This document shows, one piece after another, positions 39,215-52,031 of a DNA stretch of 64,000 nt; within the stretch, counting starts at the first letter, position 1, and the number at the start of each line of letters is the position of its first letter. The stretch lies in the NCBI GenBank assembly GCA_950295325.1, contig OX485807.1:32828440-32892439 (forward strand). The letters are read 5' to 3'. The position numbers were made by a program, and so were the translations under genes. The stretch comes from Polytrichum commune. Its lineage: Eukaryota > Streptophyta > Polytrichopsida > Polytrichales > Polytrichaceae. The notes beneath the pieces are model-generated. The model ran no database searches and was not told where the DNA came from. It saw only the letters and a list, made by a program, of their open reading frames with translations.

Positions 39215-42200
39215 ATGGCGATGGAGAAACATCACAAAGAAGATGATCATGAAAAATTTGCACTGACTACACAGAAACACCACAAGGGAGACGATCAGCA
39301 ATGCGTGGTATTGGACCCTATGGCGTTTGAGCCTTTTGAGTCTCTTGGCGCACTGTGGCAGGGGCCATTTTCTATGTTCCAGAATTTCTGTGCAAGTGGT
39401 ACGCGTGTAGACTGGAAGGAGACCGCTGACCATCACATATTCAAGGCCGACATTCCTGGTAAACTTTCTTCCTCTCCGATCAGATCAGTGTCCGGGGAGA
39501 TTTTTGGGCAAAATCGGTCTATATCCTAGTGTTTCGAAGTCCAACCGGTTACATGTTGTGAGCTATGGGTTTTCCTTTTGAGATATATTCCATATAGATT
39601 CCTCTTAAATGATCAGTAATATTTCTGAAGTCTTGAGCTTCAACCGGTTATTTCTCAAATTCAACCAGTTCATCTGAAATTATAGGCCGGTTCTTCCCAT
39701 TCATTGAATCAGATCCAAGTTGGCTCCTACATGAGGGCAACTCTAACCAATTCTTGCCTCATAAGTTGCTTGCAAACCTATGCATCAGGTAAATGGGTCT
39801 TAAATGGTTATTTCTTGCAACAGTTATAGCCCACTTCTCCTAAGATATGAAACACATGATTAGTGCGAGATGGTTAGCAAGTCCAAATTGAAGCCCTAGT
39901 CACTTTCATCATAGACTTTGGAGCTCATATGGATATTTTATCCTATCCATTGTCAAAGTGAAGAATCTTTGAGTTATTAAATGATCATATAGGTCCCCCC
40001 TGATTATATTGACTATTACATGTAGAATGTTTAACACACTTTGAAGACGTAGTCCAATCTCTTTTCAACACATGGTATATCTTTTGGTGTTTGTTCTTAG
40101 ATTCATATGCAATCATATACCACTCAAATATAGGTGTCTATATATGATCAAAATATGAATTAGACACATTTACCTTAGCAAAAAAACATACTCGTTTTAT
40201 TGGAAAAAAAGGATGACTGCATCCACTTTCTGCATATAAATGTGGATACACCGATGGAGCGAGCCCTCGCCAACTCTAACATAATATGCACTCTTCATTT
40301 ATAACCAATGTTTGTTACATGGATATGGCAATGGGTGAGCTTGCATATAATTACAACAGAGTTGGATTCTTCACTTGCTAGAAACATGGTTCCAAAGTGA
40401 TGAATAAAATTAGGAGTGGAGACTTATTGCATCTACCATGCAAGATGTTGGTCTTTGTTGTGCAATTTAAGAGTCTCTTATCTCAACATTGACTTGTGAT
40501 GCTTAGAGCAAGCCCACTTGTTGTTGTATCCCTCATTATCCATTTTTTTTTCCTTTTCACATTTGCAAATACGATGCATTCTCTTACCATTTGTTGTATC
40601 CATAACAACATTTGGGGTGACTTCACGTTGTCTTGCAAAAAAGCATGGTAAAGAGTTCATTAATTAGAGCAACCTAAAACAATTTAGGTATGACATGTCT
40701 TTAAGTGGAAAAAAAGCATGGTAAAGAGTTCATTAATTAGAGCAACCTAAAACAATTTAGGTATGACATGTCTTTAAGTGGAAATATATGAGTCATCTCA
40801 AGGTAAATCAGTCACCTCAAGGTGAGATTCAAAGGAGAAACAAGGTCATTCATCACTTGTCTCAGTATGCTTGTTGAGAGTTTACAATGGCTACAAATGG
40901 ACTTGTTTGGTTGAAAAATGTAGAAGTTTGCATCCACACTCCATTGCCATATCCACATAGGTGTGAGGGAATGATACGTGCCCTTGTTTCTCCTAACAAT
41001 GACCTTGGCAAGCCCACCCATTGCCATATCCACATAACAAATCTTGCCACATCCATCCACATTTTGTTTGTGGATTCAGATATGACAAGCATCCCCCCCC
41101 CCCCCCACACACACACACACTCATGTTCCCTATCCATATCCACATGCTTGGGGTAGGACTTTATTAGTTTCACATTGTCTTGCAAAAAGACATGATAAAG
41201 AGCACATCAATCAAAGCATCCTAGACCTCTAGGTGGACATAAGCCACATCAAGGTATGAGAGTCACCGTTAGGCAATAATGAAGGAGGAATTAAGGGCTT
41301 TGATCGGTCGTCTCATTATGTTTGTGGCAAGTTTGTGGTAGTTGCAAACGGACTCATTTTGTTAAAAAATGTGGGTGACCATATCCACTTTCTACAAATG
41401 TTTGCAAATATGGCGATGGGTCAGGGGAGCCTTGCCACAAATTTTCCAACATAATATGCGCTTTTCATCCATATATAAGCAATGTTTGTTATGTGGAAAC
41501 ATCAATGGGTGGATTGCCCTAAGCCTTCGCCATATATTTTCTAGTACAATGCACATTACTCATCCTAAATAATTTTGTCATGTGGCCACGGCAACAGGTG
41601 GGCTTACCCTAAGACTACAAGTGAGTGTCAAAAGCTTTCATTTTATGGAGAAGTCTTTCTGAACTTAAGAGAGAAAGCAACAATCTTGTTCAATAAAATG
41701 AAATTAATTTTAAAGTTTGAGAAGCCAAATGGCATATGAGACTTAAAAAAACATCAAGATGGTGTCAAACCGGCTTACTCCTTAGAGTGGTGAAGTGTGA
41801 TAGACTCCGTGAGATAGAGGCTATATATTGACTTGATGGTCCAGTTGAAAGACAAACTTGAGACTCTCCAACACTACTTGCTCAATAGAAATGTTGGTCT
41901 TACAGTGCCATGCTTCTTTGAAATGAATGGCCCACAGGTCTGCAGAAAGACGATGTGAAAATTTCTCTGGAGAATGGAAACATGCTCCAGATTCTTGGCC
42001 AAAGAGGACAGGATGAGATGGATGATTCGGCAACTTGGCATCGTGTGGAGCGTAACCAAAACAAGTTTTTGAGGCGATTTCGGTTGCCTGGTGGCGTGCG
42101 TCTGGAGGGGATGAAAACGAAAGTCGAACATGGAGTGCTCACCATCACGGTTCCGAAAGATAAAAACTACAAGCCTTCTCCCCGCAACTCGACTGAGATT

Positions 42201-42218
42201 CCCATACAGTGGGAGTAA
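39215..42218 (+). CDS. Small heat-shock protein (HSP20 family)
   Basis: ATP-independent chaperone. Two exons, 39215-39458 and 41938-42218, join at GAC ATT CCT G|GT CTG CAG and give 174 residues. An acidic/His-rich N-terminus (MAMEKHHKEDDHEK) and an FQNFCASG segment precede the alpha-crystallin domain: VDWKETADHHIFKADIPG, then LQKDDVKISLENGNMLQILG, WHRVERNQNKFLRRFRLPGG and MKTKVEHGVLTITVPK. A C-terminal IPI (IxI) motif closes it. No signal or transit peptide is obvious, so it is probably cytosolic. The intron interrupts the start of the alpha-crystallin domain and is 2.5 kb long; most angiosperm cytosolic class I genes lack one. The gene is intact and has a heat-shock element upstream. Confidence 0.9.
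39459..41937 (+). other. Long intron of HSP20 gene, repeat-filled
   Basis: GT-AG intron of 2479 bp. It contains an exact tandem duplication of a 73-bp unit (about 40637-40782). A longer module is diverged and repeated at about 40230-40330 and 41386-41510 (shared CAATGTTTGTTA.ATGGA and AACATAATATGC blocks). A C-tract followed by (CA)n lies near 41093-41120. Confidence 0.75.
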
Positions 42219-44271
42219 CTTAGTGGTCATAACATGCTACAACATGGACCGATTTCTTCAAAAAAACACTCAAAAGTAAGTAGCCTAGTCGAAGAGTACA
42301 AAAGAAACGCACAAGAGACTAATTCTTGACCTGATTTAGGAATGAGATGAAAGTTTTTGCAAGAGCAGTTCAAAGGACATTGGCTTATGGACCTAACTTA
42401 GATGAACTGAACCTCCAAGGAAAATTGTCTTGAGTTTAAATAACAAAAAATAAACACGTCGTTTACCCAGGGTAATCCATCATGACGAGGCTCCCACATT
42501 TCAGACAACTCAATTAAAGCCGTTAAACACAAATCAAACTATATCTAGGTCTTGCACGATTGACCATTTGTATTTCCGCGTACACATTCTGCGCAACACA
42601 TGAGCCTCCCTTCTTGCAGATTCTGCTGTAATCTTGTGCTCAAATGATTCAAAAATGCAGGATGCTGAACCATTAGTCGTCCTCCGAAATGAACTGGTAA
42701 GGTCCTTTGAGCAAGTACTAATTTTCAAAGTTTGTTCAACAATTCCATGAATTGCCACAGTTCAGGTGTTGGACATCTTAATGAAGCTGTCAAAGAAGCG
42801 ACAATTCATTGTCTTGGCTGGGATGAGAGCCTCGGTTGGTATGTCAGTCAGCAAATTAAAGTCAGCAAGCTTTTACTGATAAGGCTCAAAATGACCTGAT
42901 TTCTCAGGGCCCAATTGGGAGGATTAAAAAACACATGTGGGACAAAAATCAGGTTCCCGTATAATCTGTGAACCTAAAAATAAAAATAGTGTAGATAGGG
43001 GCCAATAATTTCATTTAAAAAATATCTGTAAATAATTTTGGGAAAATTCATCCAATGTGTGGAATATTCTGAAAATGTGTGTATTACCTATAGCCCACCT
43101 GAAAACACCCATTTTCCACACTTGGTATGAACAAAATGCATATTGTGCACCCCTTGAGCCTGATCCCGATTTGCAGTCTTTTGCATCCACCTTAAATCTG
43201 TCTGTAGGGAAGACAGAATGATGAGTTTCCAAAGGGTGTCATTCGACTCAAAGGACGCCGTGATGTCTGGTCTTCCCCTGCACCTTCTCTCACTGACCAG
43301 AGCATCTTGCAAAGAAAACGCCAGAAAAATGCTCATTTAATTGACCCGATTAAGAGCCTCTTTTAACTCTGCAACACCTGCAACAAAGCATCCTCACCTC
43401 TCCTTTTCTCGTGATCTGTTTTGGGTTCCAGATCAACAATTGATTGAAGTGTTTGTATGGTAACCATGTGGAAAGTTCACCATGATTGGATGAAGATTAG
43501 CAAGAAGGATCCATGGATGCTGGTGAAACCACCTCCAGGAAAGCCATGGGATCCTGCACGTTCACCATTCTTAGATATCATTCGTGTCACTTGTTTTCTG
43601 TTTCGTGGCCTTGAAGGTGTGGCTGTCCTCTTGGTGTGCAAACCAATATACTACTATGTTTAGTACTCCTGGTTCTTCTGATATTTTCGTATGGATTTGA
43701 GGAATGTTCGAGGATTATTTGGCATGGGTTTTCTTTTCTGGTGATCCATGGGGAACCATCTAAATCCAAAAATTTATGGAGACCTTTAGCTGAGAAGCTT
43801 CATCAAAACCCGCAAATGATCTTCTCCAGTGACTAGAATACTGGTTGACATTCAAATGGAGTTTGTGAATGTTTATGCCTTTCATTGCACGTTCATGGAT
43901 TGATCCACAGTGTCACATTTAGGTGTTGCATCTTCACTGACGACACTGTGAGTATGTTTTCCACCGAATGCAACCCTTTCTGTTATTCATTCTTTGCAAT
44001 CCCCTGTTTCTGATATCTTTGGCAATTTAGCACACAGAAAAGGGTATGTTGAGACTGCCCCAGTTGGTCGACTTCGACATTCAATTTCAAACATGATGCA
44101 CGTGATGTAGGAGAATGAAATTCAAAGATTGCACATTATTGCAAATGTCAACCTCCCTTCAGGCACAACATCATACGAAGTAGGCTTGATACCCTGTAAA
44201 CTCTGATGAAATTGTTTCCTGGAGGGCTTCCATAGGTGTTATGATACTTAAGGAACATTAAGGAACATAGC
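42219..44271. other. No confidently supported gene
   Basis: The plus-strand frame 43457-43663 (starts MVTMWKVHHDWMKISKKDPW) and minus-strand frames 43336-43088 and 42758-42534 are somewhat protein-like, but I recognise no family and cannot join them into a model. Confidence 0.3.
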
Positions 44272-46136
44272 CTACTTCTTGTTCTTCTTTTCAAATTCAG
44301 CTATCAACTCTGCTGCATATCTAGCATTGTCTTGATCAATAATAGCCCTGATCTCCTCGTCTGCTTCCTTCCTCTGTAATCAAATTGATTGGGTCAAGCA
44401 GGGTAGGGAACTCTTGTAAGGGAGACTTACAGAACTCTTCTCTACACGAACAAGGACCAATTTAATTGAGCAACATGCTAGAGGTCACCCAAGGATTGTT
44501 GACCACAGCCACTTGACATTGTTTATTACTGCCAAGAAGACTTCCTTTCTTTTAATTTTCTCATATGTGACCACTTTCTAGAAGCAGAGGGGATATCAAA
44601 GTGGTTACCATTTCCATTTCCCTGATGTCTCGCCACAAATGGTCTGCATCTGAAAGACGAGAGTATCTGCGTCCGAAAAGTAATTGATGATAATATAATA
44701 GGAGATATTCTTACACTGGAGAAGCTGGATACTGTCAATGCAAATGAATCAGGAAGTTGGACGATACAAACAAGATACACCATGCTTTAGCTTCCATAGG
44801 ATAATATTCTGTTGAACTCACCTTCTGAAATCTCCAATTAATATATACTAGGTTTACGAGGTAATTTTAACATGCCCTACAGTTTGTCACACAATCTCTT
44901 GAATGCATGTAAACCTAAATTTCATTTCCTTCAGGAGATAGATTGAAAGAAAGAGAGAGCAACTACCCTGTCAAGTCTTTCTCCAGAGGTCCCTTGAATT
45001 GGTAAGGATAATCCACCCACAAAACCCCCGTACCTATTTCTCCTCGAGCCTTTCCTTCATACCTGGTCACAGAGACGTCAAGAGAAGAAATTAACAAGAA
45101 CTTTGAAATATTATACCTACTCAAGCTCTCAGGTTTTTTTTACGTGATTAGGGTTTCAGAAGGAAGAGAAGCGACCTGATGAATCTAGAGGGAGCTAAGT
45201 ACCATCAAGAGAATCCTGAACATGTATGCAGCGATTGAGAAAAATAAGAGACATTGAGAATTACTTTACCCCAAGGACGGTAGCGACCACGCCCAGGGGA
45301 GTCTTTATCAGATCGCGAGCCTGCATCCACATCATTTATCAAACACCCTTCAATGCTGCAAAACATTAGAGTTATCCTTCAAATCAGAAGGACTTTTCGT
45401 CGGGGAGTTGGTCCCCTATGATTTTCAATGGTTGGTTTACATACAAAATCAATCATTTCTTTGCACTTGTGCTGCATGTTTGGAGGTAGTGTTTGAACTT
45501 GGATGAATGGTTCGTTGAGGACCAAACTCATTTTAGCGCCTCTTGGCCCAAATAGATTGTTTTTTGTCAAAACCTCACACTATCTCCAAGCACAACCGAA
45601 CATAGAAGATGCTGTATGCAAAACAACCAACTCCCGGGCAAAAGTCCCCTTGAGTTAGAGTCCCACCTTCTTTCTTCCTTTTAATTCCATCTATTGCTTT
45701 CTTTGATGTGAGCATAAAATTGTCACTAATTTCCTTACATGGCTATTCAATGATGTTGTTTAGCAGACATGCGAGCGTTTTAAGCTTCAGCAAATTCGTG
45801 CTACCATATTTCCAACAGGAATATAGGTTCGATTAATGACGATATGGGGCGCTTTTGCAATGCCAATGCAGTGTAGATCATTCCCCACATTAAATTCCCT
45901 CGATTTTGTGAATCCAAATTTGTTGGATAATGACATGCAATTTTAAATGCAAAGTGAAACTGTATGATGTAGAAATTTGAGCAGAAAATTCATGCCTGGC
46001 CATGGATAACGGCATCTTAGAAACTGAGATTGAGGCTGAATTGAAGCAATCGGAATTAGCAAGTTACCTTGAGCTTGAAGAACGGTTCCATGTCGACCTC
46101 ATCTGTCCAGAATGCTGGCAATTTCTGTTTTCCCAT
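44272..46136 (-). CDS. Small four-exon gene, unknown conserved-looking protein
   Basis: Exon 1, 46136-46068, encodes MGKQKLPAFWTDEVDMEPFF and ends with KLK. Exon 2, 45320-45270, encodes ARDLIKTPLGVVATVLG. Exon 3, within about 45060-44967, encodes ARGEIGTGVLWVDYPYQFKG and PLEKDLTG. Exon 4, 44371-44272, encodes KEADEEIRAIIDQDNARYAA and ends FEKKNKK. Donors GTAACT, GTAAAG and GTAGTT are present. Phases fit if exon 3 starts at AAAG|GCTCGA; a nearer acceptor, CCAG|GTATGAAGG, would break the frame, so that junction is the weak point. The product is about 105 residues with a charged helical C-terminus. I do not recognise the family. Short alternating exons without in-frame stops argue for a real gene. 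Confidence 0.55.
45370..45700. repeat. Dispersed repeat shared with 55455-55800
   Basis: Shares with 55455-55800 blocks such as TATCCTT.AA.TCA, TTGGTC.CCTATG, TGTTTGAACT, CACCTCTTGGC-type text and ACAAAACAACCAACTCC, in the same orientation. No ORF or element termini identified. The partner lies immediately downstream of the PIF/Harbinger element in the kinesin-like intron. Confidence 0.55.
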
Positions 46137-46797
46137 GAATTCCTATCCTAAGCAGTGGAGAGAGAGCTTCTACATGGACGAAGCGTCTTGCAGTTTCTGC
46201 AATTCCAGATGAAATTCTTGAAGGAACACTCGTCCCTGGCCTATCCAGAAATCATCAGAAGATTTGAAGAAAGTCCAAATTAAGCCTACAAATCTCTCTA
46301 TAATTATTAATCCTGTCTGGGCCCATTCCAAATGACTCTCTGGGTTGAGGAGGTCCGCGTATGAAGGAAAACCTAGACAGGAATGAGAGTAATGTCATTA
46401 GAATGCTGGGTTATTAGGGGGCTCCCTAAATACCCGGACGAGCGTTGCAGGTGTCAAGTTCGGAGGCCAGGTTCGGAGGCCAGGTTCGGTGGGGTTTATT
46501 TTTCTGGCCCTCCCCGTTTTAGCCACTTGGTGACTTTTTTGGGTTTTTTTTTGCTAAATTTGGGTCATGCGGCCCCAAATTACCGTAGGGAGCCCCTTAT
46601 GAGATCAAATAAGGCCCCACCCAATTAAAAAAATAGGGGGCATGTTTTATGCCAACCCTGCCACCCCCTCCCGAACCTAGCCTCCGAGCCACGCTCGTCG
46701 GGGGTATTTAGGCAAATCCGGTTATTAGGGTTAGGGTCACTTAACTTATGATGCTTAACCCCTAAATTTAAAGAGGGTTCCACATTTTTATAAGATC
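46137..46797. other. Upstream of small gene; no feature seen
   Basis: GC-richer patch at 46400-46700 with overlapping TTCGGAGGCCAGG duplicates (46458-46483). The phrase ATACCCGGACGAGCG (46429) reappears inverted near 46695-46710 (GCTCGTCGGGGGTATTTAG), suggesting a ~290-bp foldback or MITE, not delimited further. Confidence 0.4.
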
Positions 46798-46799
46798 TT

Positions 46800-47891
46800 C
46801 AGTCTAACCTTGATAATGTCACACCATCCGTTTCACCAAAAAGAGTGATATAAACAAAGTGTGACATATTTGATAATGTTACATTTTGAAGATTTGTGCA
46901 TAATGTGATATTATCAAAAAAATAGGTAGAAAATCAAAATAAAATTACAATGTAAAAAAGAAAATAACAAATACGAGACTTCAATGTTTTTGAATGTAAA
47001 ATCTAATTCAAAATTGTGAATAACAACAAGAGCACATCATAATGTGTCATTGAGATCAGGTAAAGACCTCTCACTAGACCAGCTCAGCTAAACCGTAGAA
47101 CTTAACTTCCTGAATTACTTCACACAAGCCAAAACCCTCATGATCAATTCTGGAATACACAACATGCAAGTGATGGCATTGGTGTCTTCCACACGCAAGA
47201 CCTATCTGCTCACTCCCAATTTCCGTGTTCCCATCTATGAGAGAAAGCCAGAAACAGAGTTGAGGAGGTTATCTCCAAAACTAGGAAACGAATCATATGG
47301 GCACCCAAACTAATTAACCAGTGATAAACAACCCTCTAACTTAGTTTACAAATTCTACTAAACAAAATTGGGGATCTCCCTCTACTTCCCAAATGTGAGT
47401 ACCTACCAGAAACCCCAATTCTAGCTCCATGAAGCAAAATTCCTTGGTTTCTTCTTCTTCTTCTTGTGCCCACATGCGTGAACGCCGTGAAAAGACACAC
47501 AGTTGAACACATGTGACGGAAGGTGGGGTGCATAGAGGCCGAGAAGTCTTGACAGCGCCGTGAAAAGACAACACCTTTGAGTGCCGTGTATAGACAACAC
47601 CGTTCAGGGTTGGTGCACGATCAAGTTCCAAGAATAGCATTGCATTTATCACAGGGGCGGCGCATGACCCTTTCGGCTACTACAATTTGTCCATCCAACC
47701 ATCACATACAATCCATCCATACTTGGTATTATCACATTTACACTACGGATTTTGGAAAAAAATAGTGACATTACCAAGGGTGATAGGGATAATAACGAGG
47801 GAGTTTTACACTATAAAAATCGGTTTCAAACTTTTAGGTGACAATATCAAGGTGTTCTATTAACAATGGTGACATTATCAAGGTTAGACTG
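46800..47891. mobile_element. pogo/Tigger-like non-autonomous element
   Basis: TIR CAGTCTAACCTTGATAATGT at 46800 is matched perfectly over 22-23 bp by the inverted copy ending at 47891. The right flank is TA and the left flank TT, so a TA target duplication with one change is likely. Internal GATAATGTTACA-type repeats occur. No transposase frame remains. End motif and TA target fit the Tc1/mariner-pogo group. Confidence 0.75.
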
Positions 47892-47893
47892 TA

Positions 47894-49840
47894 CTACTTA
47901 CAGGATGTTTCTTTTTGGTGGCAAAATGCATCTTGTGCTTCTACTAAGCTGTTGGTTTTTTTCTTAGACTCTATCAGATACAATTATTATATGCAAGTTC
48001 CTTCATGAATTTCATATTATCAACCCTTGAAACGGTTGTTTTGAGTGCATTTTACTCAATGTTGTTTGTGGAATTCTCATGGACAAGTACTGGGGTGAAA
48101 GTGGGATATCCAAAGGGTCTTGAAACATGGGAGATGAGCTATTTGCAAGGGGCAGATGGGGTATGAAACACCGACTGGATTTTCAAATTATAACATTTGA
48201 AGGAAGGAGTGCTCATGAAAATGTCATATTTTACTCCCAATAAAGATTTTTACACTAGTCAAATACATCTAGAAAATGAGTGGCATGCTTGTCTGATCCA
48301 CTAGGTGGGGAACTCGGGGGGGGGGGGTGCACTCAATGTCAGAACCAGGAAAACATGTGGGTGCATGACCATGAAATTAATACCCCTAATATACAAGATT
48401 TTCTCTCTCCTAAAAATGATATACATATAAATATGTAGCTAGGAAATCCCCTTACTACATACATAAGTGAAAATTAAATAAATCATATAGACTCCAATCA
48501 TATGTATACACCACAAAGATCGTATGAACAATATGGCTAACATACTCTTAGCAAGACATAATTATTTATCAACATCCTATGCATCAAATTAGTACACTGA
48601 TAATCCCACTTAGTGAGTGAGGGTTAGTAATGCGTGTGGGAACTTAGTGACGGTGATATTAAATCTCTTTACGCTATGAAATTACAGTTATTTTACACAA
48701 AGCTTAATCAAGAAATGCATGAAAATCTCAACGATTTTCTTCAATAATTGAAGCTGATGTATAAAGTCACTTTGAGAAGTGTTCACTCAAGTAAGTTGTC
48801 CTTCAACTTTCACTACCCTGACATTAGAATTATTCATAAAGTAAAGCAGATGAAACCATTTGTTTAGTCCCGAATCTTGCGTTTATGAGAATCGACAGAA
48901 AGTCACCCGTTTTCTGAATGTTCAAATTATCATACACAAAGAGTGATATGGGGCTATTAAAATCCAACTTTTTAGCTTGTCTTACTAGGATGGATGGGCC
49001 AACCTAACCCTTGCATAGGCCATCCGAGATTTTGCACACCTGGTCCCATGCGCATGCTCTATTTTATATTCTAAAAATTATTTCAAAGTTTGAGAGGTAA
49101 CTGCATGGAACTTGATACCAAGATTTCATGTAATGAGCCTACTTTCCAATTATTGAAAGTGATTTTCCTTCATTTTGGCTATAGTCTGCCGAGGTTGCTT
49201 TCTACAAATTTGGTTCAAACCTACGGATTGCGAGGAAAAAAAGGCAAAATGTAACGTCACTATACTACCTACTTTCTACAAAATAAAAAGATCCCTAAAA
49301 TCTCACCCAAGTTTTAAAAATGCCTCAATGTACGACAAACTAACGAGCTCTTGATGTAAAGTTTTCTCAAAGAAGGATTAGATCCACAGTTTAGTCCCTC
49401 TTTGAGGAATTTACCGTTAACTCAATTTAAACATGAGATTTTGATCTAGCAATGCATAAACAAATTCACCGTATTTCTCGACTTGTAATGCTTGTGAGAT
49501 TGTAGTAAGTTCGTGTATAGAATCATGGTTTAGCTCTGAGCACAGGTTGACCAATTTTGGTCGAAGTTGGTCCCGTTGAGAATGGGATTCTAATCCTCCA
49601 TAGCCTCGGCAAATCCATAGTTTAGGGTTTTGCATTGCGAGTGACATTGTGCATAAACAAGTGCACAAGATGAAACTAGACGAGTGTGTTCACCTCTCTA
49701 GCAATGCCGTAGGGGGTTTATGTCCAACTTCTACATCTTCACAAATAAGCAAAGGAGGAAGAATTACATCTACAAATGCGAGATGTGTGCATGCATGACA
49801 ACGCAAACCCAATGCACGGATGACAATATTTTCGAGGAGG
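47894..49840. other. Non-genic DNA with inverted dispersed repeat
   Basis: 48820-49390 is a diverged inverted copy of 29340-29730. A G-tract lies at 48318-48327. No gene supported. Confidence 0.45.
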
Positions 49841-51485
49841 AGGCTTAGCCTCCTCCCGAAATGCTGGCCTCTCCTGCGGCCACGTCACCTATTCGTTTTA
49901 GGTTTAGGGTTACGTCATTCCAGATAGCTTGCAAAGGAATTTCACAAAGAAACGGAATTTTCGGACGAAAGGGGACTTTGAATTTCCTCTTTCGAGCGAC
50001 AGATCGGGTTTCATTGCACGCCTTCTGGTGACAGGTGATTCCTCCGCTTACAAGAAGAAAGTGTTTCTTTTCCCGTTGTGTGTGAACTGGATGTCTTTGA
50101 ATTCGAGGACTCTTGAATTCGGGATCAGGGTTTGGAATGGAAAGATGCTGATCGTGGCGTTTTTCAACGATTTTGTAAGCGTATCGAATGAAATGGAATG
50201 GAAGATTCGAGAGTCGGCGTAAAGAGAGATTTATCGCTGCCTCTTGAATCGTGCAGTGAAGTGTCAAATTTATCGCAAGAGCGCGTTGAAGTGAAGTGTG
50301 CTAGCGAGGCAGAACTTATATGTCAAAATGTAAGGGCACATCCAGCTTTAAGCTTCCTGAGCAAGTTTGTACATGAGGAGCACAGAGTGAAGTGGTTCAT
50401 TTAAAATTCAGACCATCCTTGAGCTTTCCGCATCGATTACTCGACCATAGTAAACTTCTGATGTGGTAGGGGATTATGATAGTGCACATCTTAATTTACT
50501 CTTTGTTCAAGTCAAAGGCCTGGATGTCGTTATCATGTCGTCTAGTCGAAATCTATCTTCCATTTCCTGGTGCTGGAAATTTGGACATTGAGCTCCAGTA
50601 TCTTGAAATTTTGTAGCCTGGCAACTAGTTTGATAAATGTGTGCTCATTGTACTGAACCTGTAAAGAGCTATGTCTTTTCAATATCAGCTCGTAATCAAT
50701 TTGTAATCGAGGATGAACCTCGACAGGACTTTCCTCTGCATTGGAAGAAGAGAAAAATATATACTCTGAACGTGCGCTGTGCACTTGCAATTGCTCCTCA
50801 GTTCATGTGGTGCAGCGTATTTACTCCTGCTTTAGAGGTTACATACATTCAGTCTGTCAAATTAGAATCATCACACGTATTGCACTTTTAAGAGTTAAAC
50901 GCTGTCGCATTTTCTTACGAGAGCGTTTATTTCTCACTCGCCTAGACACTTGCGATCCCTACGAAAGAACCTTCACGGCCCATTCCTTTATTCGACATTG
51001 ACTTCTTCCTTTGCTGGACTTTAAATTTCCAATACTTCAATCGTCTTTTCATTAAGCCCTTCTGTGCTTCTTTTTATGCATATGTCTACCTGCACGCACC
51101 AAGTTTTATGTGCATAATTGGTCAGATCTTCTCTGTTTTGTTTGTTTGCTTGCAGATCTTCTGATCTCATACCTGCCAGGATGTTGATGACTTTCACTAG
51201 TCCTTTATTCTGATATCGCATTTTTGGCTTCAGAAAGTCTGCTAGAATCGTCTTCCTAATGCTTCATTCTTATTTGTGATGATGCCTCAGAATACTACTA
51301 CTTCCCAACGGCTATCTCCTGCGCCTTCAACTATACTGCCTTTGTTCAGCACAAAAGATTGTGGACCTTTGGAATGGACGAATTTAATGTCTGTGTGAGT
51401 TTAGACACGAAGGAAGCACACTCCAGCCAAAATAGTTGACAAGAGGGACAGCAGGAATAAACTTGAACTTGAACAAACGAGGGCA
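49841..51485 (+). promoter_or_regulatory. Upstream region of kinesin-like gene
   Basis: TTTTAGGTTTAGGGTTACGTCATTCC at about 49895-49920 combines a telo-box-type GTTTAGGGTT and a TACGTCA motif. A short palindrome, GAGGAGGCTTAGCCTCCTC, lies at 49837-49855. These resemble promoter elements. The 1.5 kb that follows has no conserved ORF and may be leader with an intron. Confidence 0.35.
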
Positions 51486-52031
51486 ATGGAGAAAATTTGT
51501 GTGGCCATCAGGGTGAGGCCCTCTTCACATGAAAACACCAACCGAGGGCTTCAGTGGAAGGTAATGAACAATACAATTGCGTTGCTGAATACAGCTGGCA
51601 CACCAGTACCCGGTCATACCTTTGCCTTTGGTAAGTTTCTTGACAAATCCTTCCCTGTATGCCACAGAAATAGGAATCGCCGACGTCATACTAAAGCCAG
51701 GATTCATGTGTAGGTTAGAGCGAGAGAAAGCAAGTTAGGCCCTCTTTACACTAGAAACGAGAAGTCGTGGAGAAAACCGGCCAAGGGCCATGGCTCATTC
51801 TTGAGAAGCCAAACTTTGAATTTGACGTCCTTTGGATATAGTGTAAAGTGAGAAGGGGCCACAAAATAATGTGCTGATTTTTTTAATATAATTCTAATAT
51901 AGGGTTGATCGCAACTTCCACTCCACTACCTCTCTTTTCTACCCCAAGACCGGTCTTTCTTTCTAGTTGTTGGCGGTTTCTTTTGCTTCTTTCTTTCTCG
52001 TTTTTGCCTTGTTTACTGAAATTTCAGCACT

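Noticed and set aside
41093-41120. C-tract plus (CA)n as a functional element
   Set aside because: Simple-sequence microsatellite; similar homopolymer tracts occur at 48318 and 54109.
50542-51221. Minus- and plus-strand frames upstream of the kinesin-like ATG
   Set aside because: Antisense overlaps without domains; more likely leader or intron sequence.
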